Source: Candidatus Wallbacteria bacterium GWC2_49_35 (GTDB lineage Bacteria; Muiribacteriota; UBA9980). From it: a DNA stretch of 42,057 nucleotides. Position numbers and translations under genes: made by a program. The notes below the pieces were generated by a model that was not told the DNA's origin, did not search any database, and was given only the letters and a program-made list of their open reading frames with translations. Location of the stretch: contig MGFH01000138.1 in NCBI GenBank assembly GCA_001791795.1, forward strand, positions 1 through 42,057, written 5' to 3'. Shown piece after piece: positions 17,371-26,516 of the stretch; the first letter of the stretch is position 1; each line of letters begins with the position of its first letter.

Positions 17371-20300
17371 TTATCTCGTCGTAAAGTTCCAGTTTAGAGG
17401 CAAAAGCGCCTGGCCGGTCGAGGATTTGATCGCGGTGGTCAGCTGTACGCTGTATTTGACGCCGTGTTCCAGATAGGACGCCGGCCTGAATATGACTTTT
17501 TTCATGCGCTGGTTGTAAAGTATCTTTCCTTCGACCTTTCCTTCGGCCCCGCTCACCACGAACGATGCTCCGTTGACGCTGGCCGCATCGAGGTCCTGGC
17601 TGAAAACCGCCGTGATAGTCGAATCGATCTTCACATTATCCATTTTTTTATTAGGATAGATAGCCACTATGAAGAAATTAGCCTTTCCGTCGCGCGGTAT
17701 GGTTCCGACGTCAGACAGGCCGGGTCCAACTTTCTTAAATCCGTCATTAGTATCGTATTGTCCGCCGCCGGAGATTTTTTCGCCGTCACGGGCGGTATCT
17801 CCGGACGCCTCAGCGGGCCGGGCCTGCGCGATGGTCTCGAGATTCGAGTCGGCGAGTATCTGTTCTATGGGTACTCCGTTGATCATGCCTTTAGGTACTG
17901 GAGGCGCCCCGCGGTTGAACGCGCTGACCTTTTCATTTTCTTTTTTCATTTCCGGCGTTTTTATTTCGGCTGTTTGAGTTTCGGCAGCGGCTGGTTCGGC
18001 CGGTTTATCTTCTGCGGGCGCGCCGCCGCTTTCGTTTTCGGCCGCGGATTCCCTTGCGCTGTCTTCACCGTATTTTTCGGCTTTTTCAAGTTTGACCATG
18101 CCTTCGCCGCCCGGATTTCTATCGAGCTTAGGCTGCCGCTGGATTGTTTCGGCGGGTATGGGGTTGGGCGAATATATCGAGTTTTCTTTGGACGGCGGAT
18201 CGCTCATCTGAGTGAAAACCGATTTCGGGTTGCGCATTTCCTGTCCGGCTATTATGCCGTCGGGTCTGGTATATATTTTATTAGTGCCGTTGAAATTGTC
18301 CGCCACGCTCTGTTTAACTTTTTCAGATGTCGCGCCGTTGGTGCGCTCGAACGCGGCCGAAGCCTCGCGCGGCGATTCGATGAAATTTGCGGCGCTTTCA
18401 AGCCCGCTTTCGTTCACGACGCCGGTTCCCGATGCGTGCGCGTCGCTTACCGGCGAGACGTTCGAAGGCAGCGCGTCGATCTGGTCGGCGAGTTTGCCGG
18501 CCGTCTTATAGTCGTCGGAAAGGAATTTCGCGATCTGGTCTTTCAGAGTTTCGCCCATGGCCTCGTCGACGATATCGGTTTTATCGACGGTGTCTTTTAT
18601 CCTTTTCGGCGAGAGATCTCCGTAGGCGCCTTTATCGGAACTGCTGACGCGGCGCTTCATTTCATCGGGCGAGTCGTCGCTTCGCATTTCGCTCATATCG
18701 GCGGTATCGGCGACGCGTTTCGAAGAAACGTTGCCAAGCGCGCTTTTATCGGACATGGACATTCTTTCTGCGACCTCGGATATCGGCACAAGATTTTTAA
18801 GATTGGTTTTTTCCGGCGAACTTTCGTTCATTTTAGATCCGAGTTCGCTAACCGCTTCAAGTGCCGCGGGGTCGTTGGAGCTCATTCCCGTCAGATTGGA
18901 CGAGCCCATGGATTTCTGTAATTTTATCTGCATATTGGCGTCGCTTCCCGCTGCTACCGAAGTTACGTTTGCGCCCGAGGCGATGCGCCCGCTGAGCCCG
19001 CTTCCGGTTTTAAACTGCCACATCATTGATTCTGAAAGGCCCATCCCTTCTATGTCTTCGATGGTTTTAGCGAGCGTCACGTTATAGACCTTGTTAGGTA
19101 CGAGCGTGCTCCAGGGCGCGAATGTGGCCTTGTTAGATTCCTGCTCATAAATTACCCTTCCCTGAACGGATTTTACGCCGTCGGTCACGAAGAACGAATA
19201 GGGGGTGATGGAGGAGGACTTCATCTTTCTGTCGAAATATACGCATACGGCCGTCGAAACGTCAATGTCGGTTTCGCCCTTTTCCGGCGTTATTTTAACG
19301 ACGGCGGGGCTTCGCTTGTTCCATGATTTGCCGACTATGAATTTCCATTTTTTCTCGCGCTGCAGATAATTGCCGGCGATATCCATAACGCCGCCGGTGA
19401 TCTGCGCGGTGTAGGCGCGCCCTTCGAAAAGCGGCTGCGCCGGAGTGAATATGGCTTTTTTCTGCAGGGAATCGTAGTAGATCTTGCCGCGCGTTTCGGA
19501 CTCTCCGTCGAGCACCCTGAAGGTGAACGAGTTGATCGAAAAATCCTTTACGGGTTCGTCGAATACGGCGGTGATCTGGGATGCCGCAGCGACGTTTTCT
19601 TCGTTGTCGCGCGGGGAGACGGCCGTGATGTTCGGTCCGACGGCGTCCCTGCCGCCCGCTTCGGGCGCCTTGAACATATCTTTGACTCTTGCCGTCGCGA
19701 CCTTTGAAATGGTCGTGAATTCCCAGGAATAATCGCGGTCGAGCCTTTCGCCGAATACGTCCTCTATTTTTTCTGAAATGGTGATCCTGTATTTGCGTCC
19801 CATCTTGAGTTTGCCGGCGGGAGTGAAGACGGCCGTGTTAGTTTTGGCTATATATTCTATCTTGCCGAAAATATATTCGTTCTGGTCCTGGAGGGCGAAA
19901 TTAAAGATATTGAACGTGCCCGGATTCATTCTTTTATTGAATCTGATCTTTATTTTTTCATCGATATTTATCATGTCGGAGGCGGGCGCCGGAAACATTT
20001 CGACGAGCTCGATCTTCTTTTCTCTGTAACCGGGCTTTTCAGCGTCATCGAGTCCGGGACCTGCGCTTTCGTCCGCGTACACTTCCGATTCTATTTCGGG
20101 TGAGGAGCCGGCGGTCTTTGCGACCACCCTGGCCATCAATTTTTTCATTCTCGGGTTTACGGTCGTTTCGCGTTCCACGGCGAGGCTTTCAACGCCGTCC
20201 ACCAGGGCCTCGTCGTCGGGTCCGCTTTCGCCGCCGGATGCGAGCGCCGCCGAAGCGGTCGCCGTTTTACCCGTTTTGAAGGTGTAAGTATATGCGCGCG

Positions 20301-21096
20301 AGAGGTTGTTTCGCGAAGCGTCGCTGATCTCCGGCGATATATTGACCTCGAAGATCGATTCGGGTTTAAGCGGATTGATCGGCGCGAATACGGCCTTGTT
20401 GACGTCTGCGTAATAGCGTATTGCGCCGATTATTTTTTCGCGGCCGCGCGTGAGCGTGATAGTATTTTCGTTGATGCTCGGCTCGAACATCCTTTTATTG
20501 AACATGACCTCTATTTTAGCGCCCGTCGGAACGTTCGAAGCCGACACGGTCGGCGAAACGTCGACTATGACCGGCGGATTCCTGTCGGTCTTTTTAACGG
20601 TTGAAAATTTCCAGACCTTGTCAGAGACCATCGTTGTGCCGTTAAGGTCTCGCGCCATGCGGCTTATGGTCACATAGTAGCCGTGATTCGCCTGGAGATT
20701 TTCCAGCGGCGCTATTACGGCCTTGCAGAGTTCGTTGTTGTATTTAACGGTGGTGGAAATGTCGGAAATGCCGTCGTTCAGTGTTACGCTGAACTCGTTT
20801 ATGTCCTCTTCGCGCATTTTTTTATTGAAGGTCGCCATTATTTTAGCGTCGAGCGCGACGTCGAGTTCGCCTTCCTCGGGATGCGTCTTTACGACGAAGG
20901 GCGCGGACGCGCCGGCGGTTTCGGCCATGGGCGGCCTGACGCCGGTCGCCGCGGAGGCGGAGCAGGCTGAAGCCGCCGTAAGTATTAATACAAGCGCGGC
21001 CGCAAGCAGCGCTTTGACGGTTATTTCTAATTTTAAATCTTTATAAGATGATTTTACCGTTTTAGTTTTGTGAAAAACTGATAGATCATACTTCAT
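17371..21096 (-). CDS. Secreted protein with six Big_5/SbsA-type Ig-like domains
   Basis: Hydrophobic leader ALLAAALVLILTAASACSASAA; repeated pattern P.V....P.....V.....I.V.FNK.M....I....F.L (five copies N-terminal, one C-terminal), long low-complexity linker. Confidence 0.85.
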   Translation of the reverse strand: MKYDLSVFHKTKTVKSSYKDLKLEITVKALLAAALVLILTAASACSASAATGVRPPMAETAGASAPFVVKTHPEEGELDVALDAKIMATFNKKMREEDINEFSVTLNDGISDISTTVKYNNELCKAVIAPLENLQANHGYYVTISRMARDLNGTTMVSDKVWKFSTVKKTDRNPPVIVDVSPTVSASNVPTGAKIEVMFNKRMFEPSINENTITLTRGREKIIGAIRYYADVNKAVFAPINPLKPESIFEVNISPEISDASRNNLSRAYTYTFKTGKTATASAALASGGESGPDDEALVDGVESLAVERETTVNPRMKKLMARVVAKTAGSSPEIESEVYADESAGPGLDDAEKPGYREKKIELVEMFPAPASDMINIDEKIKIRFNKRMNPGTFNIFNFALQDQNEYIFGKIEYIAKTNTAVFTPAGKLKMGRKYRITISEKIEDVFGERLDRDYSWEFTTISKVATARVKDMFKAPEAGGRDAVGPNITAVSPRDNEENVAAASQITAVFDEPVKDFSINSFTFRVLDGESETRGKIYYDSLQKKAIFTPAQPLFEGRAYTAQITGGVMDIAGNYLQREKKWKFIVGKSWNKRSPAVVKITPEKGETDIDVSTAVCVYFDRKMKSSSITPYSFFVTDGVKSVQGRVIYEQESNKATFAPWSTLVPNKVYNVTLAKTIEDIEGMGLSESMMWQFKTGSGLSGRIASGANVTSVAAGSDANMQIKLQKSMGSSNLTGMSSNDPAALEAVSELGSKMNESSPEKTNLKNLVPISEVAERMSMSDKSALGNVSSKRVADTADMSEMRSDDSPDEMKRRVSSSDKGAYGDLSPKRIKDTVDKTDIVDEAMGETLKDQIAKFLSDDYKTAGKLADQIDALPSNVSPVSDAHASGTGVVNESGLESAANFIESPREASAAFERTNGATSEKVKQSVADNFNGTNKIYTRPDGIIAGQEMRNPKSVFTQMSDPPSKENSIYSPNPIPAETIQRQPKLDRNPGGEGMVKLEKAEKYGEDSARESAAENESGGAPAEDKPAEPAAAETQTAEIKTPEMKKENEKVSAFNRGAPPVPKGMINGVPIEQILADSNLETIAQARPAEASGDTARDGEKISGGGQYDTNDGFKKVGPGLSDVGTIPRDGKANFFIVAIYPNKKMDNVKIDSTITAVFSQDLDAASVNGASFVVSGAEGKVEGKILYNQRMKKVIFRPASYLEHGVKYSVQLTTAIKSSTGQALLPLNWNFTTR

Positions 21097-21238
21097 AGCA
21101 TACTCGCATTTCTTAAAAAATAATTTACTCTCTTTATATTTCGTAATTAACCTGAAAAAATTTATACCTTTACATGATATATTTTCCGAATTCGACGCAT
21201 TTATTTACCGTTTCCCGCGGGACCGTTAAATAAAATCC

Positions 21239-21267
21239 TTGAAAAAAAAATAAATTTAGTTTAAAAT
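21239..21267 (+). promoter_or_regulatory. Sigma70-type promoter TTGAAA-17-TAAAAT
   Basis: TTGAAA 21239-21244, TAAAAT 21262-21267, upstream of the MFS gene. Confidence 0.55.
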
Positions 21268-21348
21268 ACACCGATTCGAATCGGCCGCATCCGGCGCGAT
21301 GCGCGAAACGCGCGCGGCGACGCCAGCGGCCCGACTGGAGCTAAAAAT

Positions 21349-22806
21349 ATGAGTTTCAAACATATCATGATAATAGTAGTGGTCGCGGTAAGCGTGTTCA
21401 TCGTAAATCTCGACGTGAGCATAACCAACATTGCCATGCCGACCCTCAACGATTATTTCAAGGTCGGAACCGGCGACACCGCTAAGATAGTGCTTTCATA
21501 CCTTCTGTCGCTGAGCGGTTTCCTTCTTATCTTCGGCAAACTTAGCGATGAATTCGGCTCGAAGAACGTTTTCGTTCCCGGAGTGCTGATCTTTATGATA
21601 GCCTCTTTCTTTTGCGCCGTATCGGAAAGTCTTCCGCTGCTTATAGCGTCGCGTTTCCTGCAGGGCGCGGGCGGCGCCATGATAGCCTCGACCTACGGAG
21701 CGATAGTGATTCAGTACCTTCCGCAGAATATCAGCGGAAAGGCCTTCGGCCTGATCACGGCGTCGGGCGGCGTCGGTTTCGCCCTCGGCGCACCGATAGG
21801 CGGTTATATTATTGAAAAAGCCAGCTGGCACTGGATATTCATGGTCAACGTGCCGGTGTGTCTGCTCACGTTACTTCTGGCTCACTATGTTTTCCGGGAA
21901 AAACCGGCCGCCGGCGAGTCCGCGGTTCAGCAATCTGCTTCCGCTCAGCCGCCGGAATCCCTTGAAAACGGCGGCGGGTTCGACTACCCCGGCGCCGTTT
22001 ATTGCTTCCTGTTTCTTGCCGCCTTCGTTTACGCCGTCAACCAGGGTAAAATGACGGGCTGGCTTTCGCCGTCGATTATATTATGCTATGCTGCTTTCGC
22101 CGTTTTCCTGCCCCTTTTCGTGATCAGGGAACGCTGCGCTCCAAAGCCTATACTGGATTTTTCGCTGCTTGCCAACAAGCATATAATAGGCGGCTTCATA
22201 GCCACCCTCGCGGTGGTCATGACGCTCGACGGGCTCAGTTTTCTTTTCCCTCTTTTCTTTGAAATTGTCAAAAAGATGACTCCCGCCGAGACCGGCCGCC
22301 TGCTTATGATCTTCCCGCTTTTATCGGTCGTGCTCAGCCCTTTCGCGGGGCACCTTTCCGATAAAAAGGGCCCTGCCGCAGTTTCGGTCTCGGCTCAGTT
22401 CTTAATAACCGTCTCGGCGGTCCTGTTTTGTTTGTTCGATCAGGAATCGGGCCTGCTGCTGGTCAATCTCGCGCTGATAGTATTCGGCGCCGGTCTCGCA
22501 CTGTTTTTTCCGTCGGTCACCGCACTTGTCATGAGCCACGCGCCGGTCGGGCGCGAAGGAATGGCCATGGCGCTTTACGCCTCGGTCAGCAACCTCGGCA
22601 GCATTCTGGGAATTTCTATTTTCGAATGGCTGTTCGCTGTTTTCAATCCGGCCGATAATACCTCTTATATTATGAACGCTTCGGATGTCGTCAGAGGTTT
22701 TAACGCCACGGCGGTGTTCGCGGCGGTAATATGCGGCGCGGGCTTTCTTGCGCTTATCACGTCGAGCGCCAAGAAGAAAAACGAAGGCGCCTCACTTCAG
22801 GCTTAA
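21349..22806 (+). CDS. MFS transporter, DHA2 (EmrB/QacA-like) family
   Basis: NLDVSITNIAMPTLNDYF, FLQGAGGAMIASTYGAI, multiple TM segments. Confidence 0.92.
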   Translation: MSFKHIMIIVVVAVSVFIVNLDVSITNIAMPTLNDYFKVGTGDTAKIVLSYLLSLSGFLLIFGKLSDEFGSKNVFVPGVLIFMIASFFCAVSESLPLLIASRFLQGAGGAMIASTYGAIVIQYLPQNISGKAFGLITASGGVGFALGAPIGGYIIEKASWHWIFMVNVPVCLLTLLLAHYVFREKPAAGESAVQQSASAQPPESLENGGGFDYPGAVYCFLFLAAFVYAVNQGKMTGWLSPSIILCYAAFAVFLPLFVIRERCAPKPILDFSLLANKHIIGGFIATLAVVMTLDGLSFLFPLFFEIVKKMTPAETGRLLMIFPLLSVVLSPFAGHLSDKKGPAAVSVSAQFLITVSAVLFCLFDQESGLLLVNLALIVFGAGLALFFPSVTALVMSHAPVGREGMAMALYASVSNLGSILGISIFEWLFAVFNPADNTSYIMNASDVVRGFNATAVFAAVICGAGFLALITSSAKKKNEGASLQA

Positions 22807-22834
22807 AACGGCCGGTCCGTTTTTTCAAACGCAA

Positions 22835-22866
22835 ATCTTTCAATCTTTCAATCTTTCAATCTTTCA
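22835..22866. repeat. Tandem repeat, 4 x ATCTTTCA
   Basis: Direct reading: atctttca repeated four times head to tail. Confidence 0.95.
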
Positions 22867-22902
22867 TTTTTCTTATCTTTGAAATTATTAATATAATATT
22901 AA

Positions 22903-22931
22903 TTGATTTATTCGCCCGTTTGTAGTACAAT
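22903..22931 (+). promoter_or_regulatory. Sigma70-type promoter TTGATT-17-TACAAT immediately before rsmH
   Basis: TTGATT 22903-22908, TACAAT 22926-22931, 6 nt to ATG. Confidence 0.55.
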
Positions 22932-22937
22932 AACGCC

Positions 22938-23909
22938 ATGAATTTCAATGAAGGTCATATCCCGGTTTTATTGGATGAATTTCTGGCTGATTTCGGCGTT
23001 CTGTACGAGCGCCATTTTCGCGACGGCCTCGACTCCTTTATCGATTTTACTTTCGGCCTTGGCGGGCATTCGCTGCCGCTGCTTGAAAAGTATGAAAGGC
23101 TGAAAATTATTGCCTTCGATGCCGATCCTGAAACCTGCCGGCTGGCCGAAGCTAAATACGCCGATCATATCCGCGACGGCCGCCTGAGCATATTAAACGC
23201 CAATTTCGTCGATTTCGACTCCGCCGTGAGCGCGGAACGGTTAAAAAGCGTATTCGGCGCGATCGCCGATTTCGGCATATCCAATTACCAGCTTTTCGAA
23301 AGCGGCCGCGGTTTTTCATTCGACGATAAAACATCGCTCGACATGCGCCTTAACCGCGAATCTGAGGGCGTATCCGCGTTCGAGGTCGTCAATGATTTTT
23401 CCGAAGGCGAGCTTGCCGACATACTTTACGGACTAGCCGACGAGACGCTTTCGCGCCAGATAGCTCACGCGGTGGCCGAGGCCAGGCGCGTAAAGAAGAT
23501 CGAGACCTGCCGGGAGTTCGCCGAGATCGTAAGAACCGTCTACAAGCGGCACCCGAAGATAAAATGCGCGGCGGACTTCGCTACCAGATCGATAATGGCC
23601 CTGCGGATATTCGTTAATTCCGAATTCGACAATATAAGGGCGCTGCTCGAAAAAACCTCAGTGCGCTTCGTAAGAAATTCATGGCTTTTCACCATAAGTT
23701 TTCATTCGAACGAAGACAGGATAGTAAAAGAATTTGTAAAGAACGAGTCGCGCGGCTGCGTCTGCCCGAAAGAGGTCATAGTCTGCCGCTGCGGCCACAA
23801 GGCTTCGGTGCGCCCCGTCAACAGAAAACCTATATGCGCCGGCGGCGAAGAACTGCGGATCAATCCCCGCAGCCGCTCGGCCAAAATGAGGATAATAGAG
23901 TTTATTTAG
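22938..23909 (+). CDS. rsmH: 16S rRNA (cytosine1402-N4)-methyltransferase
   Basis: HIPVLLDE, FTFGLGGHS, ADFGISNYQLFESGRGFSFDDKTSLDMRLN, INPRSRSAKMRIIE. Confidence 0.95.
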   Translation: MNFNEGHIPVLLDEFLADFGVLYERHFRDGLDSFIDFTFGLGGHSLPLLEKYERLKIIAFDADPETCRLAEAKYADHIRDGRLSILNANFVDFDSAVSAERLKSVFGAIADFGISNYQLFESGRGFSFDDKTSLDMRLNRESEGVSAFEVVNDFSEGELADILYGLADETLSRQIAHAVAEARRVKKIETCREFAEIVRTVYKRHPKIKCAADFATRSIMALRIFVNSEFDNIRALLEKTSVRFVRNSWLFTISFHSNEDRIVKEFVKNESRGCVCPKEVIVCRCGHKASVRPVNRKPICAGGEELRINPRSRSAKMRIIEFI

Positions 23910-23936
23910 CCCCCCGGGGCTTCGATTGGTGATCGT

Positions 23937-24335
23937 ATGGAATTCGCTAACGGCCATGTTAATAACGACGATATAGCGCTTAAAAGGCAGCTTTCGATAA
24001 AAAAAATATCGCAGAGCAAAAAGACGCTGGTGCTTTTTTATGTGCTGATCGCCGTTCTTCTTTGTACGATGGTCCTGGCTTATGTCTGGTCGTTCGTCAA
24101 GATGGTCGAGATCAGGGTCGGTCTCAATAAACTTAATACCGAATATAAAAATATAGTCAAGGAGCGCGACAACCTTATGGCCGAGCGCGCCAAACTTTCC
24201 GCCATGAACCGCATCGAGCAGATAGCCCGCACGCAGCTCATGATGAACCTTCCGACGCAGGTGGAATACGTTTCACTTCTGCAGCCCCACAAAAGTACCT
24301 CGGAAAACGAGATAGGCCCAAAAAATAATTATTAG
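23937..24335 (+). CDS. ftsL: FtsL-like bitopic division protein
   Basis: Single TM (TLVLFYVLIAVLLCTMVLAYVWSFV) + coiled coil, located between rsmH and ftsI. Confidence 0.75.
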   Translation: MEFANGHVNNDDIALKRQLSIKKISQSKKTLVLFYVLIAVLLCTMVLAYVWSFVKMVEIRVGLNKLNTEYKNIVKERDNLMAERAKLSAMNRIEQIARTQLMMNLPTQVEYVSLLQPHKSTSENEIGPKNNY

Positions 24336-24346
24336 CGCGGTTTTTT

Positions 24347-26506
24347 ATGTATGAATTCGTGGAAATAAAAAGGACCCATAAGAGCAGGCTTATATTCGTC
24401 GGCGCGCTGGTTTGCGTCTTCGTATCGCTTGTAATATTAAGGCTCTATACCGTCCAGATAAGCGAACACGAAAAATGGAAGTCCCTCGGGCTTAAAACCG
24501 TCCGCTATACGGTTTCTAAAAAGCGCGGCTCCATTTACGACCGCAATTTAAGCAAACTCGCGATCTCCTCGCCCGTTAAGTCATGCTATATATGCCCGGA
24601 AGAGGTCCTCACCAATTCCGAGGGCGTGGCCATGGAATTATCGAAACGCCTGGGGATCCCACGTGACAAGATACTTCAGTCGTCGCTTAGAAAATCGAAG
24701 TTCGTATGGATCAAGCGCGCAGTCGCTGACGAGACCGCCGAAGAGATCCAGAAACTCGGCCTGCCCGGGGTTTATTTCAAAAGCGAGTTCAAGCGCATAT
24801 ATCCTTACGGCGGCCTCGCCTCCAATCTGCTCGGCTGCGTCGGTCCCGACGGCGGCGGCATTCTTGACAATAAAGGGCTCGAAGGCATCGAGTTGGTCTA
24901 TAACAACTACCTGAAGGGTGTCACGGGCGTAATTAAAAGGCAGTTCGAATCCAGGGTAACGGCAGGCTCGAAGAACTGGGACGTCGATTCACGCTACTTC
25001 GGGGGCGTTTCGATACATCTGACCATCGACGACATTATTCAGAGCATCATCGAGAAGGAACTCGACCAGATATATAAATTCTACAAACCGAAATCGACGA
25101 TAATCATCGTCCAGAACCCGCTGACGGGCGAATTGCTCGGAATGGCCACCAGGCCGGGCTATGACGCTAACAACATCAGGGGCACCACCCCCGAGTCTCG
25201 AAAAAATCGCGCACTGGTAGATATTTACGAACCGGGCTCGACATTCAAGATACTGACCTTCGCCGGGGCGCTCGATGCCGGCGTGATCGACGAAAACGAA
25301 GTGTTCACCTGCGGCGGCTCGATCAAGATATTCGGAGACCAGTTCACCATAAAATGCCATGATTTTCACGGCAGGCAGACATATCTCGAGGCCTTCGCTA
25401 ATTCGTGCAATCCTGTTACCATACAGATCGCAATGAAAATGGGTAAAGAAAAATTTTACGAAAGCATAAAAAAAGCAGGCTTCGGCACGCCGACCAATAT
25501 TCTTCCCAACGCGGGCGAATCGGCGGGAATACTGCGCGAAACGAAGCGCTGGTCAGCCCTTTCACTGCCGTCTATGTCGATCGGCCAGGAAATAGGCGTC
25601 AACGGAGTTCAGCTGATATCGGCGGCGTCCGCGGTCTTAAACGACGGCGTTATGATGAAACCGATATTGGTGACGGCGCTCGAAGATGCGAACAGCAAGA
25701 CCATACGTAAATTCGATATAGAACCTCATATCAGGCTGTTTTCAAAAGAAACATGCGAAAAGATGAAAAAGGCCCTCAAGAAAGTTATCGTGGCCGGAAC
25801 CGGCAAAAAGGCCGCGGTCGAAGGCTATGAAATTCTCGGCAAGACCGGAACCTCGCAGAAATCGAGCGGCCGCGCTTACGAGGCCGGCAGATACTTTTCG
25901 TCGTTTCTCGGATTCATAAACGAGCCGCATTTCAAATTATCCATCCTGGTGGTCATAAACGAGCCCGAACTTCCGGCAGGCACCAAAGACGTCCACGGCG
26001 GAACGGTTGCGGCCCCTGCTTTCAAGAACGTGGCGGAAAAGATCCTCATGTATTATAACATTCTACCCGAGGAAAAGAAGATAGAAACATTCGTATCAAC
26101 GGGCGATCTGCAGAAAGCGGTCAAAATACCCGACATCGTAGGGCTTACGGCGAGCGAGGCCAGAATCAAATTCCAGGATAAGATCAGAATCCAATTCCTC
26201 GGCAACGGCCCCCTCGTCGTAAAGCAGTTCCCGAAACCCTTCAAGTTCCTTCCCATCGACGAAAGCGTGATAGCTTATCTTGGCACCAGCGAAGACCTGA
26301 ACGCCAATCAGAAAAACGAGAAGAACTTCTTTATGCCGATGCTGATAGGAAAATCGATGAAAGAGTCGCTTGAAATACTTAAAAATTACAATTTGTCCTG
26401 CGAATTTAGCGGCTCCGGTTTCGTGGCCGAGCAGAAACCCATGCCGGGCGAGCTTTTGTCCGACGATAACACCGTAAGGCTTAATTTTTCGATGAATAAA
26501 AACTAG
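24347..26506 (+). CDS. ftsI: Division transpeptidase (class B PBP, FtsI/PBP2x/SpoVD-like) with C-terminal PASTA domains
   Basis: EPGSTFKI (SxxK), NSCN (SxN), GKTGTS; C-terminal IPDIVGLTASEARI... and FMPMLIGKSMKESLEILKNYNL... PASTA-like repeats. Confidence 0.93.
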   Translation: MYEFVEIKRTHKSRLIFVGALVCVFVSLVILRLYTVQISEHEKWKSLGLKTVRYTVSKKRGSIYDRNLSKLAISSPVKSCYICPEEVLTNSEGVAMELSKRLGIPRDKILQSSLRKSKFVWIKRAVADETAEEIQKLGLPGVYFKSEFKRIYPYGGLASNLLGCVGPDGGGILDNKGLEGIELVYNNYLKGVTGVIKRQFESRVTAGSKNWDVDSRYFGGVSIHLTIDDIIQSIIEKELDQIYKFYKPKSTIIIVQNPLTGELLGMATRPGYDANNIRGTTPESRKNRALVDIYEPGSTFKILTFAGALDAGVIDENEVFTCGGSIKIFGDQFTIKCHDFHGRQTYLEAFANSCNPVTIQIAMKMGKEKFYESIKKAGFGTPTNILPNAGESAGILRETKRWSALSLPSMSIGQEIGVNGVQLISAASAVLNDGVMMKPILVTALEDANSKTIRKFDIEPHIRLFSKETCEKMKKALKKVIVAGTGKKAAVEGYEILGKTGTSQKSSGRAYEAGRYFSSFLGFINEPHFKLSILVVINEPELPAGTKDVHGGTVAAPAFKNVAEKILMYYNILPEEKKIETFVSTGDLQKAVKIPDIVGLTASEARIKFQDKIRIQFLGNGPLVVKQFPKPFKFLPIDESVIAYLGTSEDLNANQKNEKNFFMPMLIGKSMKESLEILKNYNLSCEFSGSGFVAEQKPMPGELLSDDNTVRLNFSMNKN

Positions 26507-26516
26507 GTGATTATTT

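Noticed and set aside
17464-18921. 485-aa + strand ORF opposite the Big_5 gene
   Set aside because: Shadow ORF antisense to a gene with clear domain repeats and codon pattern; composition (FRRF/YRR-rich) is typical of antisense translation
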